Shown here: one piece after another, positions 29,827 to 38,788 of the stretch
How positions within the stretch are numbered: the stretch's first letter is position 1
Layout: each line of letters starts with the position of its first letter
The notes under the pieces: generated by a model
Database searches by the model: none
What the model saw: only the letters and a program-made list of their open reading frames with translations
What the model was told of the DNA's origin: nothing
Position numbers and translations under genes: made by a program
NCBI RefSeq assembly: GCF_000230895.2
Contig: NC_016604.1
Location: 2,108,001-2,172,000, forward strand
Length of the DNA stretch: 64,000 bases
Source of the DNA: Mycolicibacterium rhodesiae NBB3
GTDB taxonomy: Bacteria > Actinomycetota > Actinomycetes > Mycobacteriales > Mycobacteriaceae
Direction: 5' to 3'

Positions 29827-31313
29827 CAGGGTCCATCCCAGGTATGGACCGGCTCGTTGCTGTGCATCCGCTCGCAGTAGATACGCAGCATCTCGGCCAG
29901 CGCGCTCGGACGGGACAGGCCGCGCTCCTGCAGCGCCTGCACCGTCGCGACCTGCCAGGTGGACCCGTTGACACCGGTCTTCGCACGCCCCTCGATCACG
30001 CCGAGGTAGCGGTCACGGACCTCGCCGGAGACCTCCCACCGGCGCAGCCCCTCGTCGGCCATGGGCAGCAACTGCCGCAGCACCAGCTCGTCGGGTGTCA
30101 CTTCTCCCAGACCGGGCCAGTACAGCCGCGCGCCCAAGCCGTTCCGCGCAGACTCCTCGAAATTATGTTGCGCCGCAGCGAAACTCATCTTCGTCCACAC
30201 CGGCCTGTCGTCCTCGGCAAGCGTCCTGAGCACGCCGTAGTAGAACGCCGCGTTGGCCATCATGTCAACGACTGTCGGTCCGGCGGGTAACACCCGGTTC
30301 TCCACGCGCAGGTGCGGACGCAGGACTCCGTCCTGCTCCACGATGTCGTACACCGGACGGTTCCACCGGTAGATGGTGCCGTTGTGCAGCCGTAGCTCGG
30401 CCAGCCGCGGCGTGCGGCCCTCGGCGAGCTCGCGGACGGGGTCCTCGTCGGACAACTCCGGCAGCAGCGACGGGAAATAGCGGACGTTCTCCTCGAACAG
30501 GTCGAAGATCGAGGTGATCCACCGTTCGCCGAACCACACCCGGGGCCGCACCCCCTGCGTCTTGAGTTCGTCGGGCCGGGTGTCGGTGGCCTGAGCGAAG
30601 AGCTCGATACGGGTTTCCGCCCACAGTTGGTGGCCGTAGAAGTACGGCGAATTGGCGCCGAGCGCGAGCTGCGGGCCGGCGAGCACCTGGGCCGCGTTCC
30701 AGTTGTTCGCGAAATCGGCAGGGGAGACCTGCAGGTGCAGCTGCATGCTCGTGCAGGCGGACTCCGGGGCGATCGACTCGGTCTGCAGGCTGAGCCGCTC
30801 GGGCCCGCTGATGTCGATCAGGATGTCTTCACCGCGTGCGGTGAAGATCGAGTCGTTGAGCGCCCGATACCGGGTCGACTCGCTCATCCACTGGCCCGAC
30901 AGATGCTCGGGCATCAGCGTGGGAAGGATACCGACCATCACGATGTGTGCGTCGTGCTCGTTGGCCTTGCCTTCGGCGGCGTTGAGGCTGGTGCGTACCT
31001 CGGCCTCGAGTTCGAGCGCCGCGCGACCTGGCAGCCGACGTGGCGGAACGTTGAATTCGATGTTGTAGGCGCCCAATTCGGTTTGGTACGCCGGATCCGC
31101 GATCGCCTGCAACACTTCCCGGTTGCTCATCGCAGGTTGGTATGCGGAGTCGACGAGGTTGCACTCGATCTCCATGCCGGTCAACGGCCGCTCGAACTCG
31201 AAGCTGGACTCCTTCAGCATGGTTTCGAAGACGTCGAGGCACTGTTGCACCTTGCGCCGGTATTCGCGGCGATGCGCCCGCGAGTACTCGGTGTCCCGCA
31301 CTTCTTCGCCCAC
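29826..31313 (-). CDS. glutamate-cysteine ligase-like (GCS2 family) protein, Rv3698-like
   Basis: This 495-aa protein of the carboxylate-amine ligase/GCS2 superfamily has the GMEIECNLVDS glutamate-binding motif, TSMQLHLQVSP and LRPHLRVENRVLPAGPTVVDM. It is related to EgtA but belongs to a separate subfamily. It heads the minus-strand unit downstream of the egt operon; M. tuberculosis Rv3698 sits in the same place. A second gamma-glutamyl ligase next to ergothioneine genes suggests a related thiol or peptide product, but the substrate is unknown. Confidence 0.82.
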   Translation of the reverse strand: MGEEVRDTEYSRAHRREYRRKVQQCLDVFETMLKESSFEFERPLTGMEIECNLVDSAYQPAMSNREVLQAIADPAYQTELGAYNIEFNVPPRRLPGRAALELEAEVRTSLNAAEGKANEHDAHIVMVGILPTLMPEHLSGQWMSESTRYRALNDSIFTARGEDILIDISGPERLSLQTESIAPESACTSMQLHLQVSPADFANNWNAAQVLAGPQLALGANSPYFYGHQLWAETRIELFAQATDTRPDELKTQGVRPRVWFGERWITSIFDLFEENVRYFPSLLPELSDEDPVRELAEGRTPRLAELRLHNGTIYRWNRPVYDIVEQDGVLRPHLRVENRVLPAGPTVVDMMANAAFYYGVLRTLAEDDRPVWTKMSFAAAQHNFEESARNGLGARLYWPGLGEVTPDELVLRQLLPMADEGLRRWEVSGEVRDRYLGVIEGRAKTGVNGSTWQVATVQALQERGLSRPSALAEMLRIYCERMHSNEPVHTWDGP

Positions 31314-31322
31314 GACGCGAGC

Positions 31323-32084
31323 CTATCGGCGGGTGGCCACCACAACTTGCGGATTCATCAGGCCGCCGCGCAATTCCACGTCGATCGCCGGATCGGCGTG
31401 CGCTGCGAGTGCGCGCAGCGCCGACGGACTGTAGGTGCGCAGCGAGCTGATGACACCGTCGTGCACGAACGGAATGAACGGTGTGAACGGCAGCATCGTC
31501 GCGAGCCGCACGAGATGCAGCGGGGCCGGCGGTCTGGGCAGATCGATGATCACCAGTTTGTCGGCCACCCGGGTGCCCTCGGCGAACACCCGCGACGCGG
31601 TCGAGGGCGGCAGGTGGTGAAACGACAGGGCGAAGACCGCGATATCGAAATGCCCGTCGGGCGCGTCGATGGCGACGGCGTCCATCTCGCGAACCGTCAC
31701 GCGCGGGTCTTCGCCCAGATCACCTGCCGCCATCGCCCTCACCGAGGAGGCCTCGATGTCGGTCACTGTGAGCTCGGCGGTGGGGTGCCAGTCCAGCAGC
31801 TTTCGTGACAAACCACCGTGACCGGCGCCGAGCTCCAGGATCTTGGGATCGGCGACGTCGGCGACCTCGTCCAGCACGATCTGGGCGAACCTCTCGGTGT
31901 GGCCGAAGAACTCACCGGTCCACTCCAGCGCCCGGATCACGCTGCGCTTGAGGTCCTCGTCGACGTCATCGCGGTCCAGGTACTCCAGCTGGTCGGTCTG
32001 CAGCAGCCGGTCAAGACAAGATGCGTCCGGGCCTCCTCGCGGCATGCGGTCAATGTCGACGACTGGTTTGGACACGTAGACCAT
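31323..32084 (-). CDS. class I SAM-dependent methyltransferase
   Basis: This 253-aa protein has a methyltransferase core with motif [17 protein letters not shown] (about 80-95), [10 protein letters not shown] and [15 protein letters not shown], and a C-terminal segment [16 protein letters not shown]. It has no membrane segment. It stops 10 bases upstream of the ligase gene start and is divergent from glpK (39 bases between starts). Substrate not recognised. Confidence 0.83.
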   Translation of the reverse strand: MVYVSKPVVDIDRMPRGGPDASCLDRLLQTDQLEYLDRDDVDEDLKRSVIRALEWTGEFFGHTERFAQIVLDEVADVADPKILELGAGHGGLSRKLLDWHPTAELTVTDIEASSVRAMAAGDLGEDPRVTVREMDAVAIDAPDGHFDIAVFALSFHHLPPSTASRVFAEGTRVADKLVIIDLPRPPAPLHLVRLATMLPFTPFIPFVHDGVISSLRTYSPSALRALAAHADPAIDVELRGGLMNPQVVVATRR

Positions 32085-32123
32085 GATGGTCGATTGGAGT
32101 CGCCGTTACGAGGGGAGCAGGAG

Positions 32124-33641
32124 TTGGCCGAGTTTGTCGCCGCCATCGACCAGGGCACCACCAGCACCAGGTGCATGATCTTCGATCACGACGGTGCCGA
32201 GGTCGGGCGTCATCAACTCGAGCACGAACAGATCCTGCCCAAGGCCGGCTGGGTCGAGCACAACCCTGTCGAGATCACCGAACGCACGGCATCGGTCATT
32301 CAGTCGGCGCTGAACAAGACCAACCTCTCAGCCACCGACCTGTGCGCGCTGGGCATCACCAACCAGCGCGAGACGTCGCTGGTGTGGAACCGCAAAACCG
32401 GACGACCCTACTACAACGCGATCGTGTGGCAGGACACCCGAACCGACCGCATCGCCTCCGCACTTGACCGCGACGACCGCGGCGACGTGATTCGGCGCAA
32501 AGCGGGACTGCCCCCCGCGACCTACTTCTCCGGCGGCAAGCTGCAGTGGATCCTGGAGAACATCGACGGTGTGCGCCGCGACGCGGAGAACGGCGACGCG
32601 ATCTTCGGGACCGCGGACACGTGGGTGCTGTGGAACCTCACCGGCGGGACCCGTGGCGGCGTGCACGCCGTCGACGTCACCAACGCCAGCCGCACCATGC
32701 TGATGAACCTCGAGACGCTGGACTGGGACGACGAACTGTTGTCGTTCTTCGACATTCCGCGACAGATGCTGCCTGAGATCAAGGCGTCGTCGCTGCCGGA
32801 GGCATTTGGCGTGACCCGAGACAACGGGCCGGTCGGCGGTGAGGTACCGATCACCGGCATCCTCGGCGACCAGCAGGCAGCGATGGTCGGCCAGGTCTGT
32901 CTCGATGCGGGCGAAGCCAAGAACACCTACGGCACAGGCAATTTCCTGCTGCTCAACACCGGCGAGAAGATCGTCCGCTCCGAGAACGGACTGCTCACCA
33001 CGGTCTGTTATCAGTTCGGTGACGCGAAACCTGTTTACGCGCTGGAGGGTTCGATCGCCGTCACCGGCTCGGCGGTGCAGTGGCTACGCGATCAGCTCGG
33101 CATCATCAGCGGTGCGTCGGAGAGTGAGTCGCTCGCGCGTCAGGTACAGGACAACGGCGGCGTGTACTTCGTCCCTGCCTTCTCGGGACTCTTTGCGCCG
33201 TATTGGCGTTCGGATGCGCGCGGGGCAATCGTCGGGCTGTCGCGGTTCAACACGAACGCGCATCTGGCACGCGCGACGCTGGAGGCGATCTGCTACCAGA
33301 GCCGTGACGTCGTCGACGCGATGGAGGCGGATTCGGGCGTGCACATGGAGGTTCTCAAGGTCGACGGCGGCATCACCGCCAACGATCTGTGCATGCAGAT
33401 CCAGGCTGACGTCCTCGGTGTCGAAGTGGTCAAACCCGTTGTCGCCGAGACGACCGCGCTGGGTGCCGCCTACGCCGCGGGCCTTGCCGTCGGCTTCTGG
33501 GAGAACCCCGACGATCTGCGGGCCAACTGGCAGGAGGGCAAGCGCTGGAGCCCGGCGTGGAGCGACGAACAACGCGCAGACGGGTATGCCGGATGGCAGA
33601 AAGCCGTCCAGCGGACGCTCGACTGGGTCGACGTCGAGTGA
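32124..33641 (+). CDS. glpK: glycerol kinase
   Basis: This 505-aa FGGY-family kinase phosphorylates glycerol to glycerol-3-phosphate. It shows [11 protein letters not shown] (phosphate-1), [18 protein letters not shown], and the FGGY signatures. I place the start at the TTG 32124 with AGGGGAG seven bases upstream, giving [11 protein letters not shown]; no ATG or GTG fits better. It is divergent from the methyltransferase. A six-C run (32511-32516) lies in codons 130-131. Confidence 0.95.
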   Translation: MAEFVAAIDQGTTSTRCMIFDHDGAEVGRHQLEHEQILPKAGWVEHNPVEITERTASVIQSALNKTNLSATDLCALGITNQRETSLVWNRKTGRPYYNAIVWQDTRTDRIASALDRDDRGDVIRRKAGLPPATYFSGGKLQWILENIDGVRRDAENGDAIFGTADTWVLWNLTGGTRGGVHAVDVTNASRTMLMNLETLDWDDELLSFFDIPRQMLPEIKASSLPEAFGVTRDNGPVGGEVPITGILGDQQAAMVGQVCLDAGEAKNTYGTGNFLLLNTGEKIVRSENGLLTTVCYQFGDAKPVYALEGSIAVTGSAVQWLRDQLGIISGASESESLARQVQDNGGVYFVPAFSGLFAPYWRSDARGAIVGLSRFNTNAHLARATLEAICYQSRDVVDAMEADSGVHMEVLKVDGGITANDLCMQIQADVLGVEVVKPVVAETTALGAAYAAGLAVGFWENPDDLRANWQEGKRWSPAWSDEQRADGYAGWQKAVQRTLDWVDVE

Positions 33642-33693
33642 TTTCGGTGCGCCCGCGATCGCTCAGCGACCGTAAGCGCACCCAAATCGCCAG

Positions 33694-34572
33694 TCAGGCG
33701 GCGGCGTCGAGCTGTCGTTTGGTCTCCTCGTCGAGGGTGATGTCACGGACGGCGGTGTTCTCCTCCAGATGCGCCACCGACGACGTGCCCGGTATCAACA
33801 GCACATTGGGTGCGACGGACAGCGTCCACGCAAGCGCGATCTGCGCCGGTGTGCGCCCGAGCTTCTCGGCTTCAGCCTTGACAGCGGGATGGCCGAGCAC
33901 CGGGTTGTCCGCAGTGAACGCCGAGCCCAGCGGGAAGAACGGGACAAACGAAATGCCATGCTCGACACACGCCTCGAGCAGCGGCTGCGAGGTGCGGTCG
34001 ACGAGGTTGTAGGCATTCTGGACGGTCACGATCTCGGTGCGATCCAACGCGATTCGCAAATGCTCGGGCACGACACTACTCAACCCGATGCCGCCGATCA
34101 GCCCTTCGTCGCGCGCCTTGATCATCGTCGTGAGCTGCCGGTCGAACAGTTCCCTGTTGACTCGGGCCGGCGAGTTGGGGTCGGTCGCCTCGTCGTGGAC
34201 GCGCAGGTTGACCGCGGCAAGCCGGTCGGTCCCCAGCGTCTCCAGATTCTCCTCGATGGCTGCGCGTAGCTCATCGGGCTCCTGCGCGGGTAGCCACGCG
34301 CCGGTGTCGTCGCGCTTGGCGCCGACCTTGCTCACCAGGGCGAGATCGGCGGGGTAGGGGTGCAACGCCTCACGGATCAGCTGATTGGCGACGTGCGGCC
34401 CGTAGAACTGCGACGTGTCGATGTGGTTGATGCCCAACTCGATTGCGCGCCGCAGCACGGCGATGGCCTCGTCATGGTCGCGCGGTGGGCCGAAAACTCC
34501 AGGCCCGGGTAGTTGCATGGCGCCGTAGCCGACGCGCCCGACATTGAAAGAGCCCAGCGGGAAGGTGTGCAT
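33694..34572 (-). CDS. aldo/keto reductase family oxidoreductase
   Basis: This 292-aa NADPH-dependent TIM-barrel reductase has NHIDTSQFYG (catalytic Asp/Tyr), LVSKVGAKR (catalytic Lys) and LLIPGTSSVAHLEEN (cofactor site). The ATG at 34570-34572 opens directly on the barrel; longer readings run into the PadR gene. It lies 46 bases after the PadR gene in the same direction, so it is probably that regulator's target. Substrate unknown. Confidence 0.88.
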   Translation of the reverse strand: MHTFPLGSFNVGRVGYGAMQLPGPGVFGPPRDHDEAIAVLRRAIELGINHIDTSQFYGPHVANQLIREALHPYPADLALVSKVGAKRDDTGAWLPAQEPDELRAAIEENLETLGTDRLAAVNLRVHDEATDPNSPARVNRELFDRQLTTMIKARDEGLIGGIGLSSVVPEHLRIALDRTEIVTVQNAYNLVDRTSQPLLEACVEHGISFVPFFPLGSAFTADNPVLGHPAVKAEAEKLGRTPAQIALAWTLSVAPNVLLIPGTSSVAHLEENTAVRDITLDEETKRQLDAAA

Positions 34573-34618
34573 ATTGAATGCGTACACGCTTCCCGCCGGG
34601 CTTATTCCGGAGGGCCGA

Positions 34619-35326
34619 CTATTCGGCTTCGCCCAAGATGCCGTAGATCTCGCGGCGGGCGTTGTTGACGATGTCGACGATGCGCTGCTGCTGCTCCGGC
34701 GACGCGGCGTGCGCGGACTGCGCAACGGCTCCCATCAGCTGGCCAACGGCGGCGCGCAGGCTCACCGCACCGGGGTCGGCACCTTGGGTGATCTCGTCCC
34801 ACGGGGCCGTCTCGATCTTCTCGGCGACCGCGCGGCCGTCCTCGGTCAGCTCGAAGAGCTTTTTGCTGCCCTCGGATTCGGTGGAGACGAGCAGACCCTC
34901 GTCGACCAGCAGTTGGAGCGTCGGATACACCGAGCCGGGGCTCGGCTTCCACAGCTGCTGACTGCGCTCGTCGATCTCCTGGATCATCTCGTAGCCGTGC
35001 ATCGGCCGATCAGTGAGCAGCTTGAGGATCGCGGCGCGCACGTCGCCGCGCCTGCCGCGTCCGCCGCCACGAGGCCCGCCGCGCCGACCGCCACGGCCGA
35101 AGCCCGGCCCGAACCCGAAGCCGGGGCCGAAGCCGCCCGCGGGGCCGAAGCCGCCGATGCCTGAGTCACCGCGGTGTTCGCGGATGTGGTCGCGGAATTC
35201 GCGACGGGCTTGCCGCCGCTGTTCGTGCAGCGTGCGGTGATTTACAGGGCTGAATGACGGCCCGAAACCGAAGCCGAATCCGCGGCCCTCGAAGGGGCCC
35301 TGAGGGGGTGTGAAGGGGGTGTTCAT
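34619..35326 (-). CDS. PadR-family regulator with glycine/phenylalanine-rich N-terminal region
   Basis: This 235-aa regulator has a winged helix in the middle (about residues 94-170: AAILKLLTDRPMHGYEMIQEI ending in the wing LLVSTESEGSKKLFELT) and a C-terminal helical dimer arm. The N-terminal 90 residues are unusual: repeated GFGFGPGF and RGGRRGGPRGG tracts, low-complexity and disordered. An array of CGATA/TATCG half-sites lies 42 bases upstream, a candidate autoregulatory operator. Confidence 0.87.
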   Translation of the reverse strand: MNTPFTPPQGPFEGRGFGFGFGPSFSPVNHRTLHEQRRQARREFRDHIREHRGDSGIGGFGPAGGFGPGFGFGPGFGRGGRRGGPRGGGRGRRGDVRAAILKLLTDRPMHGYEMIQEIDERSQQLWKPSPGSVYPTLQLLVDEGLLVSTESEGSKKLFELTEDGRAVAEKIETAPWDEITQGADPGAVSLRAAVGQLMGAVAQSAHAASPEQQQRIVDIVNNARREIYGILGEAE

Positions 35327-35368
35327 GGTTCATGTCTTTCGTTTGAGGGGGAAGCACAATCTGCGCTC

Positions 35369-35399
35369 CGATACGTTGACGATATATCGGAACCTATCG
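35369..35399 (-). promoter_or_regulatory. candidate PadR operator (CGATA/TATCG array)
   Basis: The perfect palindrome CGATATATCG (35380-35389) is flanked by CGATA at 35369-35373 and TATCG at 35395-35399, giving nested inverted half-sites spaced 5-6 bases from the centre. It stands 42 bases before the PadR start codon. Binding by the PadR protein is inferred from position and symmetry. Confidence 0.55.
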
Positions 35400-35416
35400 C
35401 GATGCAACGACGAATT

Positions 35417-35758
35417 TCAGGCAGCGACGGTGACATCGACAGACAAGTACTCGCCGATCGTTCGTGCGGCGGGCCAATCACCAGCGCGAACTGCTCTTTC
35501 GAGATCGACGACCAGTGGACTGACGGCGCCGAGTTCGGCCAGCCACGCCGATACCGTTGTCGCGATCGCGTGCGCAGGCACCTCCACCGTGTGGCCGCCG
35601 CGCAGGCGTTGCGTCACTCGGTAGATCCGAGAACCTCTCCGCTGCACACCCGTGATTCGGAGGCCACGGGCCTGCGGATGGTCAGAGCGTCGACGCGTCA
35701 GATGCGCCCTTCGGATGCGTCGCGGTTCTGCGGAAGCCGTCAGCCCAGTCGCTGTCAT
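35417..35758 (-). CDS. hypothetical 113-aa protein with operator-like palindrome at its start
   Basis: This small protein has an Arg-rich N-terminal half (RRIRRAHLTRRRSDHPQARG) and a more ordered C-terminal half (AIATTVSAWLAELGAV ... LSVDVTVAA). I recognise no domain; the basic part could bind nucleic acid. There is no Shine-Dalgarno before the ATG at 35756-35758; instead an AT-rich palindrome begins three bases upstream, which suits a leaderless, repressible transcript. It lies 140 bases downstream of the YVTN lipoprotein gene on the same strand. Confidence 0.5.
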   Translation of the reverse strand: MTATGLTASAEPRRIRRAHLTRRRSDHPQARGLRITGVQRRGSRIYRVTQRLRGGHTVEVPAHAIATTVSAWLAELGAVSPLVVDLERAVRAGDWPAARTIGEYLSVDVTVAA

Positions 35759-35761
35759 GGG

Positions 35762-35783
35762 AATAAGTAAATACTTACTTATT
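35762..35783 (-). promoter_or_regulatory. perfect AT-rich inverted repeat at start of the 113-aa gene
   Basis: Arms AATAAGTAA (35762-35770) and TTACTTATT (35775-35783) are exact complements with the spacer ATAC. The element is almost free of G and C in a genome of about two-thirds GC and sits at -4 to -25 from the start codon, overlapping the expected -10. It looks like an operator; the binding protein is unknown. Confidence 0.55.
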
Positions 35784-35898
35784 AGGAGAGGGAAGTGTTC
35801 TGACTACCCCAATCGGTTAGATCAACTATTCACGACAGAGATTCGTCTAGGCATCGCGCTATGTGGAACCACGTACCGGCCACCGCCGCCGAGGCGGC

Positions 35899-36864
35899 CT
35901 ACCTTTCGATCACCGAGACGGAGTTGTCCGCGTAGTTGACGACCCACGCGATATGCGTGGTCGAGACCGCCGCTACGGTCTGCGGGCCCTGACCGACGTC
36001 GACGGTGTGCGTGACCTTCCTCATCAGCGAATCGATCACCGACACGGTCGCGCTGGCGTTGTTGGTGACAAAGACCGTGTGCGCCTCGGGGTCGACGGTG
36101 GCCGCCGTGGGACGGTCACCCACCTTGATCGTGTCGACGACAGCACGCGTGTCGAGATCGATGACCGAGACCGAACCATCGTCGGAGTTGGGCACGAACG
36201 CGGTGCGCGTCGGTGGGTCGATCGCGGCATCGCCGGGACCGTTGCCGACGGTGATGGTGTCCACGACAGCGGATTTCGCGGGGTCGACGACGGAAACCGT
36301 GCCGTCTCCCTGGTTGGCCACATACAACAGATGGCTGCCCGGATCGACGCCCATCTTGTCTGGAGAATCGCCGACCGCGATCGTCGCGGTCGTCTTTCGG
36401 GTCTTGGCGTCGATGACCGAGACCGAGTTGTCTTGCGAATTGGTGACGTACACGGTCTGGGTGTCCGAATCGACCTCGATGCCGTTCGGGGAGCTGCCGA
36501 CGTCGATCGTGCCGGTGATGGTGCCCGACGCGATGCCGATGACCGTCACCGTGTTGCCGCTGGTGACGTACGCGGTCTGGGTGGATGGGTCTACGGCCAC
36601 GAATCCGGGGGACTTGCCGACCTTGATTGCGGCGGTGTGGGTTTCGGCGTCGAGGACATACAACGAGTCGTCACCGGTGCTGGTGACGTAGGCCTTGTTG
36701 GTCGTCGGATCCGAGGCGACATCGGGTAGCGGTCCTGCGCCGACGTCGAACGTCGTCGTGACCCTCGGGGCCCCCATGGGGCCTTCGCCGGATTCACTTG
36801 CACATCCCGTCGCACCGAGGCAGAACAGTGACAGCGCGAATCCGACGCGGACGGCTTTGGACAA
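35899..36864 (-). CDS. YVTN-repeat beta-propeller lipoprotein
   Basis: This 321-aa precursor has a signal peptide and lipobox LGATGC (lipidated Cys21). The mature protein is a string of about seven YVTN repeats of roughly 40 residues (KAYVTSTGDDSLYVLD, TVYVTNSQDNSVSVID, LLYVANQGDGTVSVVD, TVFVTNNASATVSVID), which should close as a seven-bladed propeller. Such proteins are surface-exposed binding scaffolds; no catalytic residue is identifiable. The RDD gene downstream is on the same strand with its own context, so linkage is weak. Confidence 0.85.
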   Translation of the reverse strand: MSKAVRVGFALSLFCLGATGCASESGEGPMGAPRVTTTFDVGAGPLPDVASDPTTNKAYVTSTGDDSLYVLDAETHTAAIKVGKSPGFVAVDPSTQTAYVTSGNTVTVIGIASGTITGTIDVGSSPNGIEVDSDTQTVYVTNSQDNSVSVIDAKTRKTTATIAVGDSPDKMGVDPGSHLLYVANQGDGTVSVVDPAKSAVVDTITVGNGPGDAAIDPPTRTAFVPNSDDGSVSVIDLDTRAVVDTIKVGDRPTAATVDPEAHTVFVTNNASATVSVIDSLMRKVTHTVDVGQGPQTVAAVSTTHIAWVVNYADNSVSVIER

Positions 36865-36880
36865 CGCTCCCCCTTCACGA

Positions 36881-37768
36881 CTAGGTCGGTGGCGCGAATC
36901 CGCCGGGGTCGGATGGCGGTGGTGAAGTCGGCGACGGCGAAACCTGCTGCGGCGGAGCCTGGTATTGCGCGGCGGGTGGCTGGCTCACCGGCCACTGTGC
37001 CATGGGCGGATCGGCAACGGGCTGCAGCCGTGCGAGCTCTCGGCGATGACGTTCGGCCAGCACCGCGGCGAGCACGTACTGCGGCGGTGCGCCCGGCGGT
37101 GGTGGCGGCGAAATCTGATTGACGACATCGCCGGCGATGCGGTATGCCATCTGGTCGCGCATCTGCGAATCCAATTGTGATGCGCGCGAGAGGAACTGGC
37201 GGGCCAGCTCGGCCTGTTCGGGGCGGAGCCCCGACAGCTGCAGGGTCGAAGCCCACCACGCCAGCTGTGGAGGCATCGGAGGCGGGGGCGACATGCGCGG
37301 AGCGCGCTCGCTGATGACTACCGTGCCGGCGAAGACGTCGCCGATGCGCTTTCCCTTGGCGGACACCAGGCTGCAGATCACCGCGGGCCCACCGGTGAAC
37401 ATCCAGATCTCGATCACGCCGGCCAGCGCGCGAAACAGCGCCTGGCGGAAACGTTCCGGACCGCCGTCGTCGGAGACGACCCGCAGTCCCATCGCCATCT
37501 TGCCCAACGAACGCCCGCGGGTGGCGGACTCGAAGATGACCGGATACCCGAGAATCGTCACGACAGTGAAGATGATCAGCACCGCACCCGAGAGGGCCGG
37601 ATCGAACTGTGTGAGAGTCGCAGCCCACAGCACGATGCCGAGCACGTAGGCGAGGAGCACCACGGTGACGTCGATGATCGCCGACAGGGCGCGGACCGGT
37701 AGCTGCGCGATCTGAACGTCCAAGACCACCGCGTCACCAGTCACCACGGGTTCTTGCTGGCTGACCAC
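36881..37768 (-). CDS. RDD-family membrane protein (Rv3695-like)
   Basis: This 295-aa protein has an RDD domain of about four hydrophobic helices (residues about 20-165, LSAIIDVTVVLLAYVLGIVLW and IFTVVTILGYPVIFESATRGRSLGKM) and a long Pro-rich cytoplasmic tail (SPPPPPGAPPQ ... PPQQVSPSPTSPPPSDP). I place the start at the GTG 37766-37768 because the hydrophobic region follows soon after; it has no clear ribosome site and may be leaderless. It is divergent from the SpoIIM-like gene by only 27 bp. Confidence 0.8.
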   Translation of the reverse strand: MVSQQEPVVTGDAVVLDVQIAQLPVRALSAIIDVTVVLLAYVLGIVLWAATLTQFDPALSGAVLIIFTVVTILGYPVIFESATRGRSLGKMAMGLRVVSDDGGPERFRQALFRALAGVIEIWMFTGGPAVICSLVSAKGKRIGDVFAGTVVISERAPRMSPPPPMPPQLAWWASTLQLSGLRPEQAELARQFLSRASQLDSQMRDQMAYRIAGDVVNQISPPPPPGAPPQYVLAAVLAERHRRELARLQPVADPPMAQWPVSQPPAAQYQAPPQQVSPSPTSPPPSDPGGFAPPT

Positions 37769-37781
37769 TCCGACAACGCTA

Positions 37782-37787
37782 CTAGGA
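37782..37787 (+). promoter_or_regulatory. -10 element for a probable leaderless transcript
   Basis: TAGGAT lies eight bases before the GTG at 37796, the spacing expected when transcription starts at or next to the start codon, as is frequent in mycobacteria. It also occupies most of the 27-bp gap shared with the divergent RDD gene. Inferred from spacing. Confidence 0.4.
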
Positions 37788-37795
37788 TTCTTGGG

Positions 37796-38788
37796 GTGGA
37801 TGTCGACGCGTTCGTGGTGGCGCATCGTCCGACGTGGGAGCGTCTGGAGCAGTTGCTCAAGCGGCGCCGGAAGCTGACGGGCGACGAAGTCGACGAACTG
37901 GTCGATCTTTACCAGCGGGTGTCGACCCATCTGTCGATGGTGCGCAGTGCGTCCACCGACTCGGTCCTCGTCGGGCGGCTGTCGAGTCTGGTGGCGCGAG
38001 CGCGGTCGGTCGTGACGGGTGCGCACTCGCCGCTGTGGAGTGAGTTCGCCAGGTTCTGGACGGTGTCGTTCCCGGTGGTCGCGTATCGCGCGTGGCGGTG
38101 GTGGCTTTCGACGGCGGTCGCGTTCCTCTTCGTCACCGTGCTGATCGCGGTGTGGGTGTCGGGCAACCAGGAAGTGCAGGGCGCGATCAGTACGCCAAGC
38201 GAGATTCAGCAGATGGTGAACCACGATTTCGCCGAGTACTACAGCGAGAATCCCGCCGGATCGTTCGGATTACAGGTGTGGGTCAACAACTCCTGGGTCG
38301 CGGCCCAGTGCATCGCGTTCGCGATCCTCGGTGGTATCCCGATCCCCTACATCCTGTTCCAGAATGCGCTCAATGTCGGTGTCATAGCGGGCTTCATGTT
38401 CGACGCGGACCGGGGCGACGTCTTTCTGGGTCTGCTCACCCCGCATGGACTCATCGAGCTGACGGCGGTGTTCCTGGCCGCGGCTGTGGGCATGCGCGTC
38501 GGCTGGTCGATCGTGTCACCGGGCCACCGCCCGCGTGCCCAGGTGCTGGCCGAGCAGGGCCGAGCCGTGGTTGCGGTCGCGGTCGGTCTGGTGGCCGTGT
38601 TGCTGGTCGCCGGACTCATCGAATCGTTGGTGACGCCGTCGCCGCTGCCGACTGTCGCCCGCACCGCGGTCGGCGTAACAGCCGAGGTCCTCTTTCTCGC
38701 CTATGTGATCTATTTCGGCCGCAGGGGCGTGGCCGCGGGTGAGACAGGAGATATCAGTGACGCCCCGGATGTGGTGCCGACGCGCTAG
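37796..38788 (+). CDS. stage II sporulation protein M (SpoIIM)-family membrane protein (Rv3694c-like)
   Basis: This 330-aa integral membrane protein of the DUF95/SpoIIM family has a soluble helical N-terminus (VDAFVVAHRPTWERLEQLLKRR) and then several hydrophobic helices from about residue 110, including the family stretch WVNNSWVAAQCIAFAILGG. Mycobacteria do not sporulate; in actinobacteria this gene sits beside RDD, DUF58 and MoxR genes. It converges with the DUF58 gene, sharing four bases. The start is the GTG 37796. Confidence 0.83.
   Translation: MDVDAFVVAHRPTWERLEQLLKRRRKLTGDEVDELVDLYQRVSTHLSMVRSASTDSVLVGRLSSLVARARSVVTGAHSPLWSEFARFWTVSFPVVAYRAWRWWLSTAVAFLFVTVLIAVWVSGNQEVQGAISTPSEIQQMVNHDFAEYYSENPAGSFGLQVWVNNSWVAAQCIAFAILGGIPIPYILFQNALNVGVIAGFMFDADRGDVFLGLLTPHGLIELTAVFLAAAVGMRVGWSIVSPGHRPRAQVLAEQGRAVVAVAVGLVAVLLVAGLIESLVTPSPLPTVARTAVGVTAEVLFLAYVIYFGRRGVAAGETGDISDAPDVVPTR

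Noticed and set aside
35757..35939. Plus-strand ORF running through the AT-rich palindrome
   Set aside because: Starts inside the operator-like element, ends in Pro/Arg-rich non-coding-like sequence and has no ribosome site.
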